A DNA stretch of 64,000 nucleotides, taken from assembly GCF_036898095.1 (NCBI RefSeq), contig NC_090767.1:34062480-34126479 (forward strand), written 5' to 3'. The stretch is from Palaemon carinicauda. Taxonomy: Eukaryota; Arthropoda; Malacostraca; Decapoda; Palaemonidae. Under the pieces are notes generated by a model, which saw only the letters and a program-made list of their open reading frames with translations, ran no database searches and had not been told where the DNA came from. How positions within the stretch are numbered: position 1 is the first letter of the stretch; each line of letters starts with the position of its first letter. Shown here in pieces: positions 46,631 to 56,779 of the stretch. The position numbers were made by a program, and so were the translations under genes.

Positions 46631-48680
46631 GTAAGCTCTTGGTGATTTCATAATAATTTGATAGTGATATCTTTGTTACAAGAGCTGTTGCCTACCGGAG
46701 GCGTCCTGGACGCTGTCGCTCGCTATGCATGAGTTATTTAGTTAGCCAGAGCGATGTTCCTGGCTGTTTCGCTTTAATAATTTTAGCTATTCAGCTTTAC
46801 ATAGGATTTCTTTATATGATGCTTTTAGTATTTTTGTTTTGGCGAATGATTTGCCGATTCTGGCTTACGCTAGACCTTGTAGCCAAGTCGTTTGGCCCTA
46901 GTACTTTCCTGCATGATATTCAAATTTCCGAGCGTTTTAAAATTTTATTGAAGCTTTAGGCAGTTTTATACATTCAAGATTATGTTGATTTTCTTCCAAT
47001 ATAGTATACGAGTGAGTTTTGATGAATTAGGTAATCGATGCTCTTTGCGCCTAGGCTAGTTGTCTATGGGGCCATAGTATACTTTCTCACACTCCCCGGT
47101 TGCTCTCTTCTCTTCGGAGAATGTGTGCAATCCCTTTCCCTCTGCTTAAGCCTTGGGCTTAACCCTAATGGTTTATCTGAATTGACTTTAGATACAACTA
47201 TATTAGGGTGTTTCTGTTCTTTCCTGTTTCCAGTAAGTCTGGCTTCAGGAAGGGGCAGGACATCAGAGATCTTAGTGTGAGTCTGTTTCTCTCTAGCATT
47301 GTGGTTGAGATTCCCTTGCTAGGCTGACAGCAGACATAGGAGGCTTAGCCTCCTTAGTTCACTTTCGAAGGCTTCTGTACGAGATGATTCCTTCTTTTTG
47401 TGATCTAGCAGACTAGTCCAGTGTTGTTGTTCTCGGTGTGGAGGATGAGATCCTCCTTTTCTGTGAATAACAACGCCTTCCTTGCTTTGGTTCCGAGGGA
47501 GTTGGCAAGTACTGCTGGCCTCCCTCCTCAGTTCTCCCCTAGGCTAAGATGAGTTTTCTTGGCTGTGGGTGATTCATTATTAGAGCAAGGTTGGCAGGAC
47601 CCTCTTTCCCCCTTTCCCCCTCTTTCCTTAGTGATGGCCTAGCCATTGCATCCCTGTCCGTCATTCTACATCTGTACCTAGCATAGGTTAGGATGTGGAG
47701 TTGACTCAGTCCCTTGCCGGCCGGCAAGGGTCTTCTGCTTTGAGTGCTGCCCAGACCTCCCTTGGTCTCTCATCCATGTTTGTCTGTAGAGCCAGATGGC
47801 ATTGGTCAGGAAGCCTGAAGTTATATTCTCCCCTTCCTTATGTGCACTCTTTCGGGTTGTCGGGCTACTATGAGGCATGCAGTCTCTTATCCCGGCATCC
47901 ATTCTGTTTTTCTTCTAGTGTTTGTACCCTAGCCCGGCTGCTGGCCTAAGTGGCCGGCAGCCGGGCAGTTGGAAGTTCTCTGGTTCTTTTGCTGCTGGCC
48001 GGCATTGGTTGTATACCTTTGCCGGCCGACTATAATATCACACCATAGTTCTGCCGGCCGCTACGATTAGTGGCCGGCAGCCGGGTGCTATCGTTGTTTA
48101 GTTGCCGGCAATAGAAACACACCGAGGTTCTGCCGGCCGCTACGTTTGGTGGCCGGCAGCCGGGTGCAACCTTGTGTAGTTGCCGGCCGGCACACGCATT
48201 TGAACCAGCGTTCTTCCGCCTTATAGTCTAAAAGTAATATACTTTGGATCTAGTTAAGGTGTGTCCGGCACATTACCTTCTATACTGTAGCCAGTATTTT
48301 TCAGTATAGTATATACTGCAGGGAGAAAACTAAAGTATAGTATATGTTACAACACTAAGTTTTTCTAACATTCTTGTGTTGTCTTGCTCAGCCCTTTGGT
48401 GTAACCATACAGATAATGAAAGTGAGTTCTTTCTTATCTACTATCCAGTATTTTAATATCACTTATTTGGGTGTGAGCTACACCTATTTTCCTATGGAAA
48501 TTTTCTTGGTCATTCTAGAATTGAATAACCATAAAATTTTATTATCTGGAAGGTTGCAGCAATTGACTGTGCAGGATATACAAGTGTGTGTCTTTCCTTT
48601 CTAGTTTAGTTATTCTAAGCTATGTATATCCAGTGATACGTAGTTCACTTGATACTCATGGAATTTTCTTCTCTTTACAG
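46631..48680 (+). other. DIRS element 2 leader, with splice acceptor before gag
   Basis: About 2 kb without a conserved long frame. The region 47690-48205 is rich in GCCGGC. It ends in TTCTTCTCTTTACAG, a strong polypyrimidine-AG acceptor, followed by GAGGACC; the same junction occurs in element 1. ORFs at 46729-46959 and 47038-47280 are not conserved in element 1. Confidence 0.5.
48046..48205 (+). repeat. 79-bp GC-rich tandem duplication in element 2 leader
   Basis: Two copies with CTGCCGGCCGCTACG at 48051 and 48130, each followed by GTGGCCGGCAGCCGGGTGC. A partial third copy (AGTGGCCGGCAGCCGGGCAG) is near 47949. GCCGGC palindromes dominate. Confidence 0.85.
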
Positions 48681-50636
48681 GAGGACCATCCGAAGTGTGG
48701 AAGTGTTTTCTGCAATGTCCGCAGCAAGAACTTCTGCGGACATGACTTGTGTAGGAGGCACGCGGCATGCGCAGTCTCCAAAGGTGATCTCCGGTATTGG
48801 GACCCGCAGGTATGTACCGTATGCACAAACCTAATTACTGAGGCTTTTGATTCCCCTAAGACGGCGGAATCAAGGGACGCAGCAAGGGAGAAGCTTCGTA
48901 CCTGGGTAAGGGGCTTTCAGAAGAACACTTTTGCCCCCTATCTTCCAAGTGAGAAGATGAGGGCTTACCTTTTCCCCAAGGCATCAGCGGAGGCAGTGAT
49001 TCCTCAACCTCAAGCGGAGATACCGTTGGTGCAGATCCCGGTGGATGCTGAAGTCACGGATGCCCTGCAGGACATCCAGTTGGACGATAGGATGTCAGAG
49101 GTGTCCGAGTGTCTGGAAAAAGACCTTCTGGCAGAAGACCAGGAAGAGGAGCAGGCTCCAGACAATGAGGAGGAAGAGTTCGACGAGGTGTCGGCTACTC
49201 CGGTTCAGGCCCCTGAACCTATTCCCTCAACATCGTCCTCTCTCCCAGATGAGCTGGGAAAGACCCTTTCCTCCATCGTTGGAATGATCCAACAGATGCA
49301 GAGGGAAAATAATGAGAAGCCTGCTGCAATGAAGCTGGAGATACGGAGACTTACAGCATCACGTGGGCCCCAGAAGAAGCTCAGAGTGAAAGACCTTCTC
49401 TTGTGCTCAGATGCCAACCCTTGGAGGTATGCCGAGCACATGCCTATGACGACGGGAAAAATCGTCATTTCGGAGAAGTTGGGCTCAGTCCCCCTTGAGG
49501 AGATGGAATTCTGGCCCAGCAAGAAGTCGTATCCGGACTGTTATGTCCGTCTAAGGAAGGAACCAGCCTCAAAGGAAGAAACAGAGCCGAAGGAGGTCAT
49601 AGTTTTTGACCACGCTAAGGCTCAAGCTTTACTGTCAAGCTCGATGAAAGAGAGAGGCTTCACAAACTCAAAGGTACCTGCTTTGAGTAAGAAGCACCCT
49701 TCCTTTGTGTCCTCTCTTTCTAGAGCCTTCCACTTTATGCAGAAAGGGTTTACGGCTGTGCTGAAAACGATCGAGGCAGGTAAGCCATGCCCCTCCTTGG
49801 AGGAGTGTAAACCTCTGTCTTTGGCCCTACCCATGGACCACAAGGACTGGAAGGACGTCCATCTTACCTTCTCAGTCGGCAAGTTGGAGGCTGATATTGC
49901 CGGACGTCAGTTCGGTGAGAACCTCCCCAAGCTGTCTGACTTTCTTTTGCGCAGGGAGCTTGAGACAAAAGAAAGACTTGCTGCCTCAATGTCTCATCAA
50001 ACGACTCTGGAGACAATGGCAAGTGACCCCAAGGTCCATGAAATGTTTATGGTAGTGGCTAAGATACATCTAGGTACAGTGATGAAGGACCTTTATAGCT
50101 TTGTCAAAGCTAGGAGGGCTTATAGGGAGTTCGTGTTCGCCTCGGCTGCGGTGAGGCACGAGCCAAGGAAGCTAATCTCCTCCAGCATTTGGGACAAAGA
50201 CCCCTTCCCTAGTGAAGCGGTAAAGGAGGTTGTAGATAAGGCCTCCACGGAGAATAGAAACCTTCTCCAGAAGTGGGGCCTATCTCTCAATAGAAAGTCT
50301 TCCCCGGATGAGGGTCCCCAACCAAAGAGGAAGACTAAGAAGACTAGGCTACCATCTCGGCCAGCCAAGCCATTCAGACAGCAGCAGCAACAACTTCCTA
50401 TGCCAACAGTGCCCCAGATGGTGGCACAAACCCCGACCACGTACCAGTGGGTACCCCAAGCCGTGTCTACGCAGTCTCCAGCATTTAACCCAGCGTTCAA
50501 AGGGCAGTCAACTACCTTTCGAGCGAAGCCTAGAGGAGCAGCCAGAGGTTCTTCTAGACGCCCCTCGAGGGGGAGGGGATTCAGGGGTGGTCGCAGTCAA
50601 GGAGGCAAGACCTCAGGGCAACAGCAGCCAAAGTGA
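48588..50636 (+). CDS. DIRS element 2 gag-like protein (682-codon open frame)
   Basis: The frame is intact. If the acceptor at 48680 is used, the coding part begins at GAGGACC (48681), and the first 31 codons are intron. The N-terminus holds CGSVFCNV, NFCGHDLCRRHAACAV and CTVC, a Cys/His set likely to bind zinc. Then come an acidic low-complexity stretch (about residues 165-225), a conserved block WRYAEHMPMTTGKIVISEKL (about 282), a helical middle, and a Gln/Pro-rich then Arg/Gly-rich tail (about 590-675) suited to RNA binding. By position and tail it is a nucleocapsid-like gag. Its end overlaps the start of the RT frame (-1/+1 relation), as in many DIRS elements. Confidence 0.85.
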   Translation: MSFLSSLVILSYVYPVIRSSLDTHGIFFSLQEDHPKCGSVFCNVRSKNFCGHDLCRRHAACAVSKGDLRYWDPQVCTVCTNLITEAFDSPKTAESRDAAREKLRTWVRGFQKNTFAPYLPSEKMRAYLFPKASAEAVIPQPQAEIPLVQIPVDAEVTDALQDIQLDDRMSEVSECLEKDLLAEDQEEEQAPDNEEEEFDEVSATPVQAPEPIPSTSSSLPDELGKTLSSIVGMIQQMQRENNEKPAAMKLEIRRLTASRGPQKKLRVKDLLLCSDANPWRYAEHMPMTTGKIVISEKLGSVPLEEMEFWPSKKSYPDCYVRLRKEPASKEETEPKEVIVFDHAKAQALLSSSMKERGFTNSKVPALSKKHPSFVSSLSRAFHFMQKGFTAVLKTIEAGKPCPSLEECKPLSLALPMDHKDWKDVHLTFSVGKLEADIAGRQFGENLPKLSDFLLRRELETKERLAASMSHQTTLETMASDPKVHEMFMVVAKIHLGTVMKDLYSFVKARRAYREFVFASAAVRHEPRKLISSSIWDKDPFPSEAVKEVVDKASTENRNLLQKWGLSLNRKSSPDEGPQPKRKTKKTRLPSRPAKPFRQQQQQLPMPTVPQMVAQTPTTYQWVPQAVSTQSPAFNPAFKGQSTTFRAKPRGAARGSSRRPSRGRGFRGGRSQGGKTSGQQQPK

Positions 50637-52455
50637 GATGATACCGGTAGGAGGGAGACTTCAGAATTTTCGGGATCGGTGGACCTTCGATCCCTGGGCC
50701 CACAGCCTACTCAAGAATGGACTGGGTTGGAGCTGGTACAGCACTCCACCCCATGCCTCGATTTTTCCAACACTCCACCCCTGTTCTGGAGGACTACATT
50801 CAAGAACTGTTGGAGAAAAGGGTAATCCGAAGGGTAAAGTCCATCAAATTCCAAGGGAGGCTGTTTTGTGTTCCCAAGAAGTCATTCTGGACTTGTCGCC
50901 ACTCAATAAGTTCATAGTGAACTGCAAGTTCAAGATGCTATCACTGCAACATATAAGGACCTTACTGCCCAAGAGGGCATATACCGTCTCCATAGATTTG
51001 TCAGATGCCTATTGGCACGTTCCAATCAATAGCCAACTCTTCCCCTACCTAGGGTTCAAGCTACATTGAAGAATCTACGCCTTCAGAGCCATGCCATTCG
51101 GGCTAAACATAGCCCCAAGGATCTTCACGAAGCTTGCGAGCACAGCTCTCAAACAATTAGGCCTAAAGGGAATCCAGGTGGTAGCCTACCTGGACGACTG
51201 GCTGGTGTGGGAAGCATCCCAGACAGAATGTTTGCAAGCTTCCCTACAGGTGATCCAGTTCCTAGAGCATCTAGGCTTCAAGATCAACAGAAAAAAGTCT
51301 CGGCTTTCTTCATCTCAAAAGTTCCAGTGGTTGGGAATCCACTGGGACCTAGTGTCATAACAACTCTCCATCCCGGCGAAGAAGAGGAAGGAGATAGCTG
51401 GTTCTGTCAAGAGACTTTTGGATTCCGAAAGAATATCAAGACGCGAACAGGAGATAGTGCTGGGTTCTTTCCAGTTTGACTCAGTAACAGACCCGGTGCT
51501 AAGAGCACAGCTAAAGCATGCAACCGGAGTTTGGAGAAGTTATGCATCAAACGCGCGAAGAGATCTGATAAGACCAGTACCGCTTCGTCTACGTACGCTT
51601 CTCAGGCCTTGGTCAAAAGTCAGGCAACTAAAGAAGTTGGTGCTTCTTCAGCCACCTCCCCCCTCGTTGACTATTCACACAGACGCCTTGAAGGAGGGGT
51701 GGGGAGGTCATTCTCATCGGAAGAAGGCCCAAGGAACTTGGTCCAATCTATTCGAGACATTTCACATGAACTTTCTGGAAGCTATGGCAGTACTCCTTAC
51801 CTTGAAGAAAGTCTCCCCTCGTCACTCGATCCACATAAGGTTGGTACTGGAGAGCGAGGGGATTGTGAGATGCTTGAATCGACAAGGATCGAGGTCACCA
51901 CCACTAAACCAGGTGATGTTGGCCATCTTTCGACTGGCGGAAAAGAAGAAGTGGTACCTGTCGGCAGTTCACCTTCAAGGAGTCCGCAATGTGACAGCGG
52001 ACGCTCTATCCAGGTTCACACCGATAGAGTCGGAATGGTCCCTAGACGCAGGATCATTCTCCTTCATCTTGAGTCAAGTCCCAGAACTGCAGACAGACAT
52101 CTTTGCGACGAAAGACAACAAGAAGTTACCCCTTTACGTGTCCCTGTACGAGGATCCCTTGTCAGAAGCAGTGGATGCAATGTCCCTCGACTGGAACAGA
52201 TGGTCCAGGATTTACCTGTTCCCTCCTCACAACCTTCTATTGAGGGTCCTCAACAAACTGAGATCTTTCAAGGGAGTAGCGGCAATAGGGGCTCACAAGT
52301 GGCCGAACAGCGTGTGGTTCCCTCTGGCATTGGAACTACGGCTGAAGTGTCTACCGTTACCAGATCCAGTTCTGAACCAGCGAGTTCAGAAGTCGACTGT
52401 CTGCGCTTCATCACAGAAAACCCGGAACCTGCAGCTCATGATTTTCTCTCCCTAG
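50630..52455 (+). pseudogene. DIRS element 2 RT and RNase H
   Basis: Blocks: VGGRLQNFRDRWTFDPWAHS (near 50650), KRVIRRVKSIKFQGRLFCVP in another frame (near 50817), LDLSPLNKFI (50890), TVSIDLSDAYWHVPI with catalytic Asp (50984), MPFGLNIAPRIF (51091), catalytic YLDDWLVW (51187 on), then RNase H SLTIHTDALKEGWGGH (near 51667), NFLEAMAVLLTLKK and NVTADALSRFTP. Position 4 of the HTDA box is followed by Leu where element 1 has Ser. After RNase H, a conserved extension (LPLYVSLYEDPLSEAVDAMS to WPNSVWFPLALELR) corresponds to the C-terminal region of DIRS pol that is sometimes methyltransferase-like; no methyltransferase motif is evident. A frameshift pair (about 50770, 50880) and stops at 51067 and 51358 inactivate it. 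Confidence 0.9.
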
Positions 52456-53415
52456 GGGTGAGAAAACATTTCGGGATTTTTAAAGACAGTATAGACTTCC
52501 TAGAGGAATATAAGTGCAAATCCACTAGAAGGCAATATGAGTCATCACGGAGAAAATGGGTGGCCTTTGTCAAGGCGAAGAATCCACAAAATATCTCGTC
52601 GGACTTCTGCTTATCTTTCTTCATCCACCTCCATGGTCAAGGGCTAGCAGCCAACACTATATCAACGTATAAATCTGCTTTGACAAGACCCATTTTGTAT
52701 GCCTTCCAGGTTTACCTCTCTAACGATATTTTTAATAAAATTCCGAAAGCCTGTGCTAGACTCAGACCATCAGCACCTCCGAAGCCCATTTCATGGTCTC
52801 TGGATAAAGTTTTTCATTTCGCTTCGCTGTTGAACAATGAGGAGTGTGCTTTAAAGGATTGGACCCAAAAAGTTATTTTTCTGTTTGCACTCGCTTCGGG
52901 GCCAGGGTTAGTGAAATTGTGGCCCTCTCGAGAGAGGAAGGTCGTGTTCAGTTCTTATATGGGGGAGAACTGAACTTGTTTCCGGATCCTACGTTTCTTG
53001 CCAAGAACGAGTTGCCCACCAACAGGTGGGGTCCCTGGAGAATCTGCCCTCTGAAAGAAGATGCATCTCTATGTCCAGTTTAATGCTTAAAGGTCTATCT
53101 TCGTAGAACTTCAGACTTCAGGGGTGGTCAACTATTCAGGGGAGAAACATCAGGCTCAAATTTATCCCTGAAACAACTTAGGCAAAAATCACCTATTTTA
53201 TTCGCAGAGCGGATCCAGACAGTACACCCGCAGGTCACGATCCGAGGAAAGTTGCCTCATCCTTAAATTTCTTCAATAGTATGGATTTCGAACATCTTCG
53301 CTCATACACTGGCTGGAAGTCTTCCAGAGTTTTCTTTCGTCACTATGCGAAGCAAGTGGAGCAACTGAAGAGGTCTGTGGTAGCAGTGGGTAGTGTCGTT
53401 AAACCTGCTGTTTAA
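52380..53415 (+). pseudogene. DIRS element 2 tyrosine recombinase
   Basis: The first part shares DNA with the end of pol in another frame (frame open 51531-52973). It reads KDSIDFLEEYKCKSTRRQYE (near 52480), NTISTYKSALTRPILYAFQV (near 52653), then shifts frame near 52900 at SGARVSEIVALS, which has the first catalytic Arg. The H-x2-R box AGHDPRK has His at 53236-53238 and Arg at 53245-53247; GWKSSRVFFRHY has the nucleophile Tyr at 53344-53346, conserved with element 1. Frameshifts near 52900 and 53205 and a stop at 53081-53083 break the chain. It would act in the nucleus on circular cDNA. Confidence 0.88.
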
Positions 53416-53724
53416 CTCTGCGAGGAACAGTGAATTTAATTGGGACGATTAATTCCGGGGTGGGTGTGTGGTTAGGAACTGTTCTACAAACCCAGTGTTA
53501 GGGCACGATGGTGCCCACATTGACTGTTCCATATTTAAAGGTGAACCTAGCATAAGTGCAGACATGTGTGCCAAGCGTTTCCAACGCTAATGTAACTGAT
53601 TAGTAGTACAGACTTTTATGATTTTGATACTTCGGTATGTTAAAAGTGGCGTTATTGTTCTCTTTCAGATAAACAAGTTTTCTGTTTACTATCATGCTTA
53701 TGCTTATTTTTTGGTTATCATCCT

Positions 53725-53791
<67 letters not shown>

Positions 53792-54296
53792 GTTGTTTAA
53801 CCTGTTTTATTTTATTGTTTGTCAATAAACTAGTTCTTGTGAACCTTGCGTCTCCTTCGCCTGTGTCATTTTCTTGAAATTATTTAGCATTACGTTTACT
53901 ATGTATATTTATCTTGGCTAATTCTAATAGATTGTTCCTTTATGCAAGCATTTTTGCATTGGTTTATGCTTTCCCCTAGCGGGAGGACTCCATGGTCGAT
54001 ATTTCATATTGACTCAGTGGTTCTTTACAAACTATGCTTTACATGATAAAGGGTGAGACCACTATATTGGCTTGTCTGTTATTCATACATAGGTATGTGT
54101 ACTTTTCGAGACTTTTCCAGAGTCTAGTATGACTCTTCCCTGTAGGGGGCAGGAAGCACTAACATGGTTTATGGTTAGATGAAAAAATGTATGACGGTAA
54201 CATCTTAGGTCTCTAGGTCTAGTTGGCTGGGAAATACCTTCGGGGAGTACGGCATGTTTTGAGAATCCACAGATACAGTAATGCTCTGGTATACTT
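53416..54296 (+). other. DIRS element 2, 3' untranslated stretch with (TA)n
   Basis: Contains a (TA)n microsatellite at about 53729-53788 and otherwise AT-rich sequence without open frames. Confidence 0.7.
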
Positions 54297-54388
54297 CCAT
54301 CAGGACGACATGGCTTAAGCCCAGAAAACGGATTTTGAGCGAAGCGAAAAATCTATTTTTGGGTGTGATGGCCATGTCGTCCTGATGA
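54297..54388. other. DIRS element 2 internal complementary region
   Basis: CCATCAGGACGACATGGCTT, AAGCCCAGAAAACGGATTTT, GAGCGAAGCGAAAAATC, then GGCCATGTCGTCCTGATG. Read in reverse complement it equals the right terminus (CGCTTCGCTCAAAATC) joined to the left terminus (TTGGGCTCAAGCC). This is the diagnostic DIRS structure. Confidence 0.92.
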
Positions 54389-54470
54389 ACCCACCCTTCC
54401 CTTTTCTTCTAAAAAGGGCTGTAGGTCCCATCCCTACATACAGTATCTGTAGCACCTCATGTATCGCTAC

Positions 54471-54804
54471 AAGGAATACAGATGCGCCGTGAGCGGCGCA
54501 ATGCATGTTTACGAAACGGGAGAGGAGAGATACCTTGCGAGCGGCTCTCCTTTCATTCTCGTTTTTTGTTTTCTTGCCAATTGACCCCTTCGAAGTGTGA
54601 ACTCTGTTCGGGGTGCAGATTGCTATGTGGTGTGTCAAGAATACGTCCTCTGATATTTCGCGATATCCCTGGTTCTTTTATTAGGGATATTCGCTCCAGG
54701 AGTTAGAATTATGGGTACCTTAAGGTAAATTTTCTCGGAATATCGCCGTAGTTATATATACCCAAGGAAGCTACCCTTTAGGAACTTCCATCAGGACGAC
54801 ATGG
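54471..54804 (+). repeat. DIRS element 2 inverted terminal repeat (right)
   Basis: Pairs with 46164-46498. The outer 46 bp (54805-54850, TTTTTCGCTTCGCTCAAAATC) are unique to this end and recur only in the internal complementary region. Confidence 0.93.
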
Positions 54805-54872
54805 CCATATCACCCGAAAATAGATTTTTCGCTTCGCTCAAAATCTGTTTAGTATTCGTCCTACCTGGCTTG

Positions 54873-54962
54873 TTAGGTTAGGTTAGGTTAGGTTAGGTAA
54901 GGTTAGGTTAGGTAAGGTTAGGTTAGGGTAGGTTAGGTTAAGTTAGGTAAGGTTAGGTTAGG
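54873..54962 (+). repeat. (TTAGG)n interstitial telomere-like tract
   Basis: About 18 units of GGTTA over 90 bp with scattered variants (GGTAA, GGGTA, GTTAA). TTAGG is the ancestral arthropod telomere repeat. The tract lies 22 bp beyond the end of DIRS element 2. Unique-looking sequence follows, so this is not a chromosome end. Confidence 0.9.
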
Positions 54963-56213
54963 CCACATCCCATAAAGGAGATGGAATTTCGTAGGCCATA
55001 TTCGTAAGGTAGGCCACATTCTAAACTGGCACCGAAGAATGTCATGAAAGATATTCAATTTACAAAGCAATGGAACTTCCAGGATTACATTGCCTACGGA
55101 CTTTTTAAGTTGTAACTAGTTTGCCTGGCATTGGCCTGTAAGTATATCAATCCCGCTGCTGATATGGGTCACTACAGTGGTGGGTTGGGCTTGCCCAGCT
55201 GATGTTCTAGTTAGTATCTATTCTGAGGAATCTCTAACTGAAACCAGACACCTCTGACCTTCAATACTTATCATACCTTAATTTTACTTCACCAACTGAA
55301 ATATATACGATGATACTGATTTAATCTTCCATTTGCTTTACCTGAATCTTGTTTACCAGATAATTCCTTATCTTAAATATCTTTATTTTCTTTTTCCTTA
55401 ACTCCTGATCCTCATGATAACAGAAAATCGAAGTCCTGGTTGGTCAAGTCGTCCAATTTTAACTTTTGACTTTTTTGGTTACTATGATAAATGAACATGC
55501 AAAAACATAGATTCAATTCTCTAAAATTCAAACCTAATTGTTTGATATGTTTGTAATATAAGCATTTATTACGGGATAGTTAAACCCGAGATATTGAGGA
55601 GGGTAATCTAGGTAAGGGATATTAGCAATCGTAAGGTTCGTTCTTGTGTTTCGAAGGTAAAGATCCTTTTTATCTTTAACCTTCCTATAATATTGACGTA
55701 AACTCTTGTCCAATATATAAGATCAAAAACAGAGCCCAGAAGTGAGATGGCTTTAGTAAAGAAAAGTAAGTTAGGCATATAAATGATCTAGTCACATGTG
55801 GAGTATTTGAGGTCTCTGGACGGATGATAAAGCTTATTCCTAGAATAGAGTTAAGTTTATGAAGTTCATCACCAAAGACATTACCAAGGTGCTGTGCCCT
55901 TCATTGATTATAGAGTGCTCCTATCCCCCTCAGCTAATTCTTTGTTGAATGTTGTAGGAAGACATTCAAGGAAGAAAAATTAGTTCCCACTCAGATTCAT
56001 CGAAACAGAAATTCTCCAGAGTAGAATTATCCTATCATATGCTTCTGTATTAATACCCACTGTAAATAAAGAGGTAATGTTATTATATGTTTTTGTAAGC
56101 TCATTTTATTTTTCATATGAGATGTAATGTTCTAGTGATTAATGGAATAGTCCTTTGTGTTGTTAATATGCTCCATGATATATATCCCTTAACCTTAGAC
56201 ATTTTATGTATGT
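54963..56213. other. AT-rich spacer, nothing recognised
   Basis: No frame above about 60 codons with a domain, no repeat found. It separates the telomere-like tract from the piggyBac transposon. Confidence 0.35.
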
Positions 56214-56617
56214 TTAACACTTGAACGGCCACTGATGGTTAACCCCCTAGAATGACCAAGCGGTCAGAATGACCAAGCGGTCAGAATGACCGCACATGAA
56301 TTTCCATTGCATTTATGCTCTTATTTTTTTTTTATGTATAATTCCTAATTTATTTTCAGTAACTTATGATTATTTTAGGATAATAAAAAACTGTTCATGA
56401 AATAAACATGCTGTGTTTTATTTAAATCAATGCCACTACAGGGTATTATTATTGTTTTTCAATAGGAAAACTCAATTTTAAAGATTGAAATCAATAAAGA
56501 TCACAATTGCTATGATAACTAAAAAGTCTGTTGAAATTGAAATAAAATTCACAAAAAATATTATCATGGAAACATGAAAATCCAGGTAGGTTCTATGCAC
56601 AATATTCACATAAACTC

Positions 56618-56741
<124 letters not shown>

Positions 56742-56779
56742 CTTGTATATATTTCACTACAATACTTACAATGTATGGT

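Larger units (their letters stand above)
46151..54850 (+). mobile_element. DIRS-like retrotransposon, element 2 (complete, partly decayed)
   Basis: About 8.7 kb with the order: left inverted terminal repeat (46164-46498), short conserved ATG frame, GC-rich leader, gag (intact), RT/RNase H, overlapping tyrosine recombinase, internal complementary region (54297-54388), right inverted terminal repeat (54471-54804) with a unique 46-bp outer end. The internal region equals the two termini fused, which fixes the ends to about 4 bp. Proteins resemble those of element 1 throughout but differ at many positions, so the two are separate subfamilies rather than recent duplicates. The inverted repeats of this copy are nearly identical to each other, suggesting a younger insertion than element 1. 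Confidence 0.92.

Noticed and set aside
46330..46653. 107-codon frame in the left end of DIRS element 2, mirrored at 54315-54638
   Set aside because: It appears at both ends only because they are inverted repeats, and it is absent from element 1.
54873..54962. True chromosome end
   Set aside because: Only 90 bp, with variant units, and followed by 9 kb of other sequence.
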